This document shows, in pieces, positions 53,402-64,000 of a DNA stretch of 64,000 bases; the first letter of the stretch is position 1; every line of letters starts with the position of its first letter. A program made the translations under genes and the position numbers. Location of the stretch: NCBI RefSeq assembly GCF_010727125.1, contig NZ_AP022564.1, forward strand, positions 3,038,001 through 3,102,000, read 5' to 3'. This DNA comes from Mycolicibacter terrae. Its GTDB lineage: Bacteria; Actinomycetota; Actinomycetes; Mycobacteriales; Mycobacteriaceae. The notes beneath the pieces were generated by a model, which saw only the letters and a list, made by a program, of their open reading frames with translations, was not told the origin of the DNA and ran no database searches.

Positions 53402-54535
53402 CTAGCCGCCTACGGGGCTGTGCGGTAATACGTTGTAGCGGAACCCATATCGGTTGACGTAGCCGTCACTGCGCCTGCGTGCGCCGGCGCTCATCGGCAT
53501 TCCCCGCAACAGTCCCCCGGGCTGGTTCTCGACGGTGCCGGACGCGGGAACAGGCTGCGGCACCGATGCGCCCGGACTCGGCGCCGGCGCCGCGGCAGCC
53601 CAACCGGGCGGCACCGATAACTTCCCCACGGTTCCGGCTCGGCCGAAACCGGCCGAGGTCGCCCCGGCTGATCCCCCTGCACCGGCCGCGACGGGCAGCG
53701 CCGGCACGATCGGCGGAGCCACCGCCGGAGCGGCGGCAGATGCCGGTGGCACAAGCGCTTTCGAGATGCCGAGAAGGTTGGCCGGTGTGGAGGCAAGCCG
53801 CTGCACCACCTGCTCGGTGGTGGTGAAGTTCTTCAAGATCTGGGGCAGGTGCGCCTTGAGTTCCTCCCACGTCGCCGACTGCGACGGCGAGGTGGCAAGC
53901 CTCTCCAGCGCCTCGCGGATCACGGCGACCAGATCCGTCGAGGCCCGCTGCTGAGCAGCAGACCCGACGGCCTGGGCGAGGGCTGTCTGCTGACGGTCCG
54001 CCCCGGTCGCTGCGGTGGTCGCCGGTGGTGTTTCGAACGGTGTCACCGTCGAGGCGACCCGGGACGCCCCCGCGTAGCCGTACATCACCGCGGCGTCCTG
54101 CGCCCACATCTCGACGTACTGCGCTTCGGTGGCAGCGATCGCGGAGCTGTTCTGCACCAGCAGATTCGTGGCCACCAGTAGACTCAGCAGACTCCGATTG
54201 GCTGCTACCTCTGATGGTGGAACGGTTGCCGCATAAGCTATTTCGTAGGCGCCGACGACAGCGCGGGCGTAGCCGGCGGCCTGCTCGGCGTGGGTGGCGG
54301 TGCTGCTCATCCACGACACGTAGGGCCCGACTGCGGCAAGCATCGCCAGCGCCGAGGGTCCCCACCACGAAGCGTCGACCACCTGGGAGATCAGCGACTG
54401 ATACAGCTCGGCCGCCGAATGCAGTTCATCGGCGAGCGCACCCCAGGCAGATGCGGCACCCAACAGCGGTGCCGACCCGGCACCGGAATACATCCGTGCC
54501 GAATTGATCTCCGGCGGCAACGCTCCGAAGTCCAT
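53402..54535 (-). CDS. PPE family protein, SVP subgroup, unpaired
   Basis: 377 residues from ATG 54535 ([18 protein letters not shown]). A PPE domain with ASWWGPSALA precedes a C-terminal half with GKLSVPPGW. It is clearly paralogous to the PPE at 51532, but it lacks a PE gene upstream. Three in-frame upstream codons to 54556 are possible starts but break the family consensus. It probably uses the PE protein encoded 400 bp downstream, or one from elsewhere. Confidence 0.94.
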   Translation of the reverse strand: MDFGALPPEINSARMYSGAGSAPLLGAASAWGALADELHSAAELYQSLISQVVDASWWGPSALAMLAAVGPYVSWMSSTATHAEQAAGYARAVVGAYEIAYAATVPPSEVAANRSLLSLLVATNLLVQNSSAIAATEAQYVEMWAQDAAVMYGYAGASRVASTVTPFETPPATTAATGADRQQTALAQAVGSAAQQRASTDLVAVIREALERLATSPSQSATWEELKAHLPQILKNFTTTEQVVQRLASTPANLLGISKALVPPASAAAPAVAPPIVPALPVAAGAGGSAGATSAGFGRAGTVGKLSVPPGWAAAAPAPSPGASVPQPVPASGTVENQPGGLLRGMPMSAGARRRSDGYVNRYGFRYNVLPHSPVGG

Positions 54536-54873
54536 CACCACAACCCCCGCACCCATCTAAGGACCTGGACCCCGCCGCCCTCGAACTCCGCGTCGCCGTC
54601 CGCGGCGGTCGACTTGCCGGTGACGTTAATACGATCTCCGCGTCGGTCTTGCCGGCCGGCGGGGTTCCGGTGCTGACGCCGGCGTGCGCCGCATCCTCGG
54701 TGCCGCCGGCCCGCGCCACCGCAAAGCACACCCGGCACCACAGCGGTTACCTGTATGAACACCCGGGATGGTGGCCCGCTGAGGCCCCGGCGGCGCTCCC
54801 CGGCGGGGCGGTCCGAACCGTCGTCTCGCAGATAGAATCTCGCGGTGCGATAAGTCCGCCGACAGTGTTGTCT
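54536..54873. other. 338-bp intergenic stretch with a possible frameshifted gene remnant
   Basis: No intact gene. On the minus strand, codon third-position GC stays high in one frame from GTG 54731 to about 54640 (AHAGVSTGTPPAGKTDAEI), then in another frame to about 54550 (NVTGKSTAADGDAEFEGGG). This pattern is what a frameshifted or decayed coding region looks like. I cannot name a family. Confidence 0.35.
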
Positions 54874-55983
54874 TCAGCGATGCGATCCGAGCCGGTGGGC
54901 CGCCGCGGCGATCCGCTCGTCGGTGGCGGTCAACGCCACCCGGACGTGCTCGGCGCCGGCCGGCCCGTAGAACTCCCCGGGCGCCACCAGGATGCCGCGC
55001 TCGGCCAGCCAGCCCACGGTGCGCCGGCACGCCTCGCCGCGGGTGGCCCACAGGTACAGCCCGCCCTGGGACAGATCGACGGTGAAGCCGGCCGCGCGCA
55101 TCGCCGGCAGCAGCATCTCGCGGCGGCGCGCGTATCGGCCGCGCTGTTCGCGTTCGTGCACGTCGTCGTCGAGCGCGGCGATCATCGCCGCCTGCACCGG
55201 GCTCGGCACCATCATCCCGGCGTGTTTGCGCACCGCGAGCAGCTCGGCCACCACCGCTTCGTCGCCGGCGACGAAGCCGGCCCGGTAGCCGGCCAGCGAG
55301 GAGGTCTTCGACAGCGAGTGCACCGCCAGCAGACCTCTGTGGTCGCCGTCGCACACCTGCGGGTGCAGGACGGACCGCGGCGCCGGGTCATCCCAGCCGA
55401 GCCCCAGGTAGCACTCGTCGGAGACCAGCAGCACCGCGTTCTCGCGCGCCCAGCCGACAAGCGCACGCAGCTCGTCGGTGGTCAGGATGGCTCCGGTGGG
55501 GTTGCTGGGTGAATTCAGGTAGACCACCGCCGGGGGCGCCCCGTCGAGTCGCTGCGGCGTGTCACTGCGAACCCACGGCGCCCCGGCCAGCCGGGCGCCC
55601 ACCTCATAGGTCGGATAGGCCAGTTCCGGAACGACGACCGTGTCCTCGCCGCCGAGGCCGAGCAGGGTCGGAAGCCACGCGATGAGCTCTTTCGTACCGA
55701 TCACCGGCAAGACCGCCGACTCCGCGAGACCGGTGATTCCGTAGCGGCGGGCCAGCGCCGCGACCGCCGAGGCCCGCAACCCAGGAGTGCCGGCCGTGGT
55801 GGGATAACCCGGCGCCGAGGAGGCCGCCGCCAGCGCGTCCCGGATGACCGGGGCGACGGGATCGACGGGGGTGCCCACCGACAGGTCGACGATGCCGTCG
55901 GGGTGCGCCTTGGCCAGCGCCGTCACCTCGGCCAAGGTGTCCCACGGAAACGTCGGCAGCGAGGCTGACCTGCCGCCGGGCAC
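54874..55983 (-). CDS. dapC: N-succinyldiaminopimelate aminotransferase-like protein DapC (Rv1178-like)
   Basis: About 369 residues, fold-type I PLP aminotransferase. Motifs: FPWDTLAEVTALAKAHPDGIVDLSVGTP at the N-terminus, PGYPTTAGTPGLR, YLNSPSNPTG, SDECYLGLGWD and the Schiff-base Lys in SLSKTSSLAGYRAGF. GTG 55983 is the probable start; GTG 55992 is also possible, and the longer frame to 56715 is antisense to the PadR gene. Produces LL-DAP precursor in the succinylase pathway with DapD and DapE. The ferredoxin gene fdxC that normally precedes it is missing. Confidence 0.92.
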   Translation of the reverse strand: MPGGRSASLPTFPWDTLAEVTALAKAHPDGIVDLSVGTPVDPVAPVIRDALAAASSAPGYPTTAGTPGLRASAVAALARRYGITGLAESAVLPVIGTKELIAWLPTLLGLGGEDTVVVPELAYPTYEVGARLAGAPWVRSDTPQRLDGAPPAVVYLNSPSNPTGAILTTDELRALVGWARENAVLLVSDECYLGLGWDDPAPRSVLHPQVCDGDHRGLLAVHSLSKTSSLAGYRAGFVAGDEAVVAELLAVRKHAGMMVPSPVQAAMIAALDDDVHEREQRGRYARRREMLLPAMRAAGFTVDLSQGGLYLWATRGEACRRTVGWLAERGILVAPGEFYGPAGAEHVRVALTATDERIAAAAHRLGSHR

Positions 55984-56082
55984 GGGGCTCACGGGGCTGC
56001 GGCCAAACGCGGCGGAGTCATCGGTTCCTGATATTAACCGCGTTACCGCGGCGACCGGCACCACCCACCCGGCTATGCACAC

Positions 56083-56129
56083 AGTTGCAGTGCAACTAGT
56101 TGCATAGGTGGGGTGCGGCTGCCTATGCT
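56083..56129 (+). promoter_or_regulatory. Operator and leaderless promoter of the PadR gene
   Basis: Three alternating half-sites AGTTGCA (56083), TGCAACT (56091) and AGTTGCA (56098) form two overlapping perfect palindromes, 56083-56097 and 56091-56104. They cover the -35 region of a promoter whose -10 TATGCT (56124-56129) ends 7 nt before GTG 56137. Autoregulation by PadR is likely. Confidence 0.7.
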
Positions 56130-56136
56130 CACGCTC

Positions 56137-61263
<5,127 letters not shown>

Positions 61264-61357
61264 CCGCGCGCCCCCCGCAATCTCGCGCATGCCATATCCG
61301 CCACAGTAGTCGGCGCGCCAACCGAGCCGACGGGCGCAGGTCGCGCCCGCCCCACTG

Positions 61358-61768
61358 TCAGGGTCCGCCGGCCGGCCGGCCGACCGACAGTGCCTGGCGG
61401 CGGCGCCACAACAACCACCCCGGCGGTGCGCTGCCCAGCACGATCATCAGCAACACGCCGTATGCCATCACGCCACGGTCGGCGAAGATCAGGTCGTCGC
61501 CCGGGCCGCCGAACGTCATCAGCGCGATCGCCAGCAGCCAGGACCACAGCGGCAGCGCGGCCAGCCGCAGCGACGACGTGCAGCGCAGGGCGATCCACAC
61601 TAGGGCGGCGTTGACCAGGCCCCCGACCAGGGCGCTGAGCGGGAACGGGACGGCGCCGATGTGCGCCGGTAGCAGCAGGGCGGTGGACACGGCGCAGAGC
61701 ACACCGTCGACGGCCAGCAGGGCCAGTACCGGGTAGTTGACCGCCGGACCGGGCGGATCGGTAGTCAT
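61358..61768 (-). CDS. Small integral membrane protein, Rv1171-like
   Basis: 136 residues with four predicted membrane helices ([70 protein letters not shown]). ATG 61768 is preferred to a frame open to 61867 that overlaps a small upstream gene. It lies between mshB and fbiC, as in M. tuberculosis. Function unknown. Confidence 0.85.
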   Translation of the reverse strand: MTTDPPGPAVNYPVLALLAVDGVLCAVSTALLLPAHIGAVPFPLSALVGGLVNAALVWIALRCTSSLRLAALPLWSWLLAIALMTFGGPGDDLIFADRGVMAYGVLLMIVLGSAPPGWLLWRRRQALSVGRPAGGP

Positions 61769-61797
61769 CGCGGGCTCGGTGAGCGGCGCGACCGGGC

Positions 61798-61905
61798 TCA
61801 AGTGGGGATGCTGTCCAGCTGGCTGACCAAGGAGCCGACCATCCACTGGTAGCTGTCCAGCCACCACTGCCAGTGCTCCAAGTTCGGGTCCAGATCGGGA
61901 TCCAT
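61798..61905 (-). CDS. Unannotated 35-residue Trp-rich small protein
   Basis: ATG 61905 to TGA 61798 encodes 35 residues beginning MDPDLDPNLEHWQWWLDSY and continuing through a short hydrophobic run. Four Trp in a 12-residue stretch, an acidic N-terminus and no Cys. AAGGG precedes the ATG by 6 nt. Third codon positions are almost all G or C, as in the real genes around it. It sits 33 bp after mshB and 29 bp before the Rv1171-like gene on the same strand, so it is embedded in their operon. No function or family recognised. Confidence 0.65.
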   Translation of the reverse strand: MDPDLDPNLEHWQWWLDSYQWMVGSLVSQLDSIPT

Positions 61906-61938
61906 GCCTACGCCCTTACGTCAATGTCGGGGACTCGC

Positions 61939-62865
61939 TCAGCAGGAGCTTACCCCCTGCCCGGCGGCGCCGAGCCCAAGTCCGGCCAGCAGATCGGTTT
62001 CCCAGCCCCGCGCATCGCGCGGACCGGCGCTGCCAGCCGCCAGCACGTAGTGCTCGCTGTCCAAGATGGGCTGAGCCACGTTGTTGGACAACGCAAACGC
62101 ACGGCCGGTGGGCCCGACGGCGACCTGGGTGGCATGCGCCGCCATGGCCGCCACCTTGGCCGGGAGTGACCCGGCGGCCTCGATGACCGCGTCAATCCGT
62201 TCGTCGGGAAACTCCCCGACCGTGCCGGCGGCGTCGTCGTCCCGGGGCAGCGTCCAGTGCGGCAGACGGTCGGCGTCGCGCAGTGCCCGCCGGGCGGCCC
62301 GCGAGGCGCTGGCGGCGGTCACCGTCCAGTAGAACTTCGGCGTGTCCCAGCCCGGGCCGGGCCCGGCGTTGCCGTCTGCCGCGGCCGCCACCGCCGCGGT
62401 GGTGACCCGATGGGCGTGCACATGGTCGGGATGGCCGTAACCGCCGTGCGGGTCATAGCTCACCACCACGTGCGGACGCAGCCGCCGGATGACCTCCGCC
62501 AGGGCCGCGACGGTCTCGGCGTCGTCGGCGTCGATGAACCGCTGCTGTCGCCGGGGCGGGGTGCCGTCCATTCCGGAATCACGCCAGCGTCCGGCGCCGC
62601 CGAGGAACTGCGGTGGACCGACGCCCAGTTCCCGCAGCGCGGCGGCGAGTTCGCCGATCCGGTAGCCGCCGAGCTGGTCGGCCTGCTCCACCGCCAGCTG
62701 CGCCCAGCGATCCCCGATGACCTCGCCCTCTTCGCCGAGTGTGCAGGTCACGACGTGCACGTCCGCGCCACGGGCGGCGTAATGGGCGATCGTCGCACCG
62801 GTGGTCAGCGTCTCGTCGTCGGGATGGGCGTGCACGAACAGCAGCCGCGGAGTCTGATCCGACAC
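61939..62865 (-). CDS. mshB: GlcNAc-Ins deacetylase MshB (mycothiol biosynthesis)
   Basis: 308 residues of the LmbE/PIG-L zinc deacetylase family: the metal and catalytic motif HAHPDDE at residues 12-18 and the distal HPDHVHAH supply the zinc ligands. It removes the acetyl group from GlcNAc-inositol to give GlcN-Ins for mycothiol. GTG 62865 is 7 nt after TAGAGT (minus, 62878-62873), so the transcript is probably leaderless and may continue through the small gene and the Rv1171-like gene. Confidence 0.95.
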   Translation of the reverse strand: MSDQTPRLLFVHAHPDDETLTTGATIAHYAARGADVHVVTCTLGEEGEVIGDRWAQLAVEQADQLGGYRIGELAAALRELGVGPPQFLGGAGRWRDSGMDGTPPRRQQRFIDADDAETVAALAEVIRRLRPHVVVSYDPHGGYGHPDHVHAHRVTTAAVAAAADGNAGPGPGWDTPKFYWTVTAASASRAARRALRDADRLPHWTLPRDDDAAGTVGEFPDERIDAVIEAAGSLPAKVAAMAAHATQVAVGPTGRAFALSNNVAQPILDSEHYVLAAGSAGPRDARGWETDLLAGLGLGAAGQGVSSC

Positions 62866-62904
62866 GGCCCGAACTCTACCGATCGGCGAGATGGCGCCCG
62901 GCGA

Positions 62905-63807
62905 TCAGAAGATACCGAGGATGAAGCTCGCCAGATAGCCGGGAATGTCGAGGTCGGTCAGCAGCAACGCGAGGTTGTCGTGCAGAACCGCGGAGACCAC
63001 GTCCGGGCTGAATGAGGCCAGCAGGGCGTCCCAATCGGCCCCGAACGCGGCGACGCCCGGATCGAAGTCACCGAACAGGCTGTTCTGCAGTTCGGCACTG
63101 CCCAGATCGATGCCGAGCAGGCTGTTCAGCGCCTGCTCGTTCTGAGCCACGATCGAGTTGTTGGCGATGAAGATGAAGTGGGCGATCTCGCTGGCGGGAC
63201 TGCCGTCGTCGAACTGTCCGACGACACCCAGCTGCGCCTCCATCAGGGCGCTGTTGAACGCCAATTCCGCGGTGGCAATGCCGCTGAGGAGCGACTGGTA
63301 GGCGGCCGGAAGGTCCTGCAGGGCCATCGAGATGCCGGCGAAGGCGCTGGTGGCCACGCTGCTGGCGGCTTGCTCGGTGCCGCCGAAGACGCCGACCGTC
63401 GGAGCACCGAAAGCGCCCAGGTCGGGCCCCATGGGGATCGCGCCCGCCACGCTTTGCGCGTCGAATCCCCCGCCGCCGCCCAGCAGGGCGTTCAGCGCGC
63501 TCTCGTCCAGGTCGCCGGCGTTGAAGGTCGACCCGTCGCCGAGATCCCCTTCGCCGTTGCCCGTCAGCACGTCCCCCAGGGAGATCTGCGGTATGTCGCC
63601 GCTGCCGCTGCCGGTCATGTCCGGGCGGACGTGGTTCTCGATGGTCTCGATGACCGGGTTCGCGTCGACGTTCGCCGCGACCATGTCGAAGTCGTGAATC
63701 TGCACGTCAGGCGGGGACTGCGTCGCTGGAGTCAGTGCCGCGACCAATCCACCGACGGCGAGCGCTGCAGCCGCTACGCTGGCGCACCGGTGAGCGAGGT
63801 GTTCCAT
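62905..63807 (-). CDS. Secreted mycobacterial protein of unknown function
   Basis: 300 residues. Signal peptide about 1-30 (SVAAAALAVGGLVAALTPA). Mature protein: an acidic, Gly-rich segment (65-115) and a helical C-terminal half with DLPAAYQSLLSGIATAELAF, a hydrophobic patch HFIFIANNSIV and a Leu-rich tail. No Cys remains in the mature part. ATG 63807 has GGAGGGGATGGG upstream; the frame to 63933 is not supported. Resembles a family of exported mycobacterial proteins with repeated helical segments, but I cannot name it. Confidence 0.8.
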   Translation of the reverse strand: MEHLAHRCASVAAAALAVGGLVAALTPATQSPPDVQIHDFDMVAANVDANPVIETIENHVRPDMTGSGSGDIPQISLGDVLTGNGEGDLGDGSTFNAGDLDESALNALLGGGGGFDAQSVAGAIPMGPDLGAFGAPTVGVFGGTEQAASSVATSAFAGISMALQDLPAAYQSLLSGIATAELAFNSALMEAQLGVVGQFDDGSPASEIAHFIFIANNSIVAQNEQALNSLLGIDLGSAELQNSLFGDFDPGVAAFGADWDALLASFSPDVVSAVLHDNLALLLTDLDIPGYLASFILGIF

Positions 63808-63845
63808 AACCCATCCCCTCCACGTGTCGGCGTGCAAGCTGCTTA

Positions 63846-63873
63846 ATAATATCCAAGGATTGTCTGTGCGCAA
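63846..63873 (-). promoter_or_regulatory. Sigma-A-like promoter of the secreted-protein gene
   Basis: On the minus strand -35 TTGCGC (63873-63868), 16-nt spacer, -10 TATTAT (63851-63846), about 38 nt before ATG 63807. Together with the strong ribosome-binding site it marks a leadered gene, unlike most promoters in this window. The remaining bases to 64000 show no gene. Confidence 0.55.
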
Positions 63874-64000
63874 GACGCGGATCGGTCCGATTCCCGGCCG
63901 GGCGGCGGCGCTGCTGCACCCGCGGTAGGGCACTCGAGGTAGCGCACCCGCGCGCCTCGCGGCCCTGAATCGGCGGCCGCGACCCCTCGGAGCCGTCTCT

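Overview
The window is high-GC DNA from a mycobacterium. Evidence: PE and PPE genes, a PGRS-type glycine-rich protein, a mycothiol gene (mshB), a coenzyme F420 gene (fbiC), the trehalose importer LpqY-SugABC, the sigE-rseA-htrA-tatB stress cluster and gpgS. From kgd to fadD36 the gene order follows, in reverse orientation, the M. tuberculosis block Rv1248c to about Rv1193. From dapC to mshB it follows Rv1178 to Rv1170. Between and inside these blocks lie lineage-specific genes, so this is a non-tuberculosis mycobacterium; I cannot name the species.

Layout. 1-2.4 kb: 3' end of kgd and an SDR dehydrogenase. 2.4-9.3 kb: lpqZ with a malic enzyme, a cytochrome P450, and a divergent cyclase/NTPase/LuxR regulator; this replaces the PE_PGRS23/vapBC33 segment of M. 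tuberculosis. 9.3-17.7 kb: mdh, corA, the lpqY-sugA-sugB-sugC operon ending in a SUFU-like gene, and two small membrane proteins. 17.8-23.2 kb: a CitE-like lyase, a soluble MgtE-N/CBS protein, a DUF1003 protein, a lytic transglycosylase and mrp. 23.2-27.4 kb: tatB, htrA, rseA, sigE and an O-methyltransferase. 27.5-31.4 kb: a TetR-controlled ABC exporter operon. 31.5-32.8 kb: a secreted PGRS-DUF2599 protein. 32.8-40.2 kb: glgC, glgM, a DUF3117 protein, tag, a DivIVA-like protein, gpgS, folP2 and fadD6. 40.3-46.9 kb: a LOG protein, a STAND-like ATPase, dapE, dapD, a small lipoprotein and fadD36. 47.0-54.5 kb: accessory region with a cysteine-bearing regulator, an orphan ctaD, psuG, a secreted HNH nuclease, a PE-PPE pair and a lone PPE. 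54.9-63.8 kb: dapC, a PadR regulator, fadH, fbiC, a small membrane protein, an unannotated 35-codon gene, mshB and a secreted protein of unknown function.

Metabolic themes. Alpha-glucan and trehalose handling is concentrated here: trehalose uptake by LpqY-SugABC, ADP-glucose and maltose-1-phosphate synthesis by GlgC and GlgM, and glucosylglycerate by GpgS. Lysine/DAP synthesis is represented by dapE, dapD and dapC. The sigE, rseA, htrA and tatB genes form the envelope-stress module.

Regulatory grammar. At least fifteen genes start with ATG or GTG 6-8 nt after a TANNNT box, as expected for leaderless mycobacterial transcripts. Clear dyad operators sit in front of the P450/cyclase pair, the TetR gene and the PadR gene. 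Two families of dispersed intergenic palindromes, with two copies each, are visible. No tRNA, rRNA, insertion sequence, CRISPR array or phage gene was seen.
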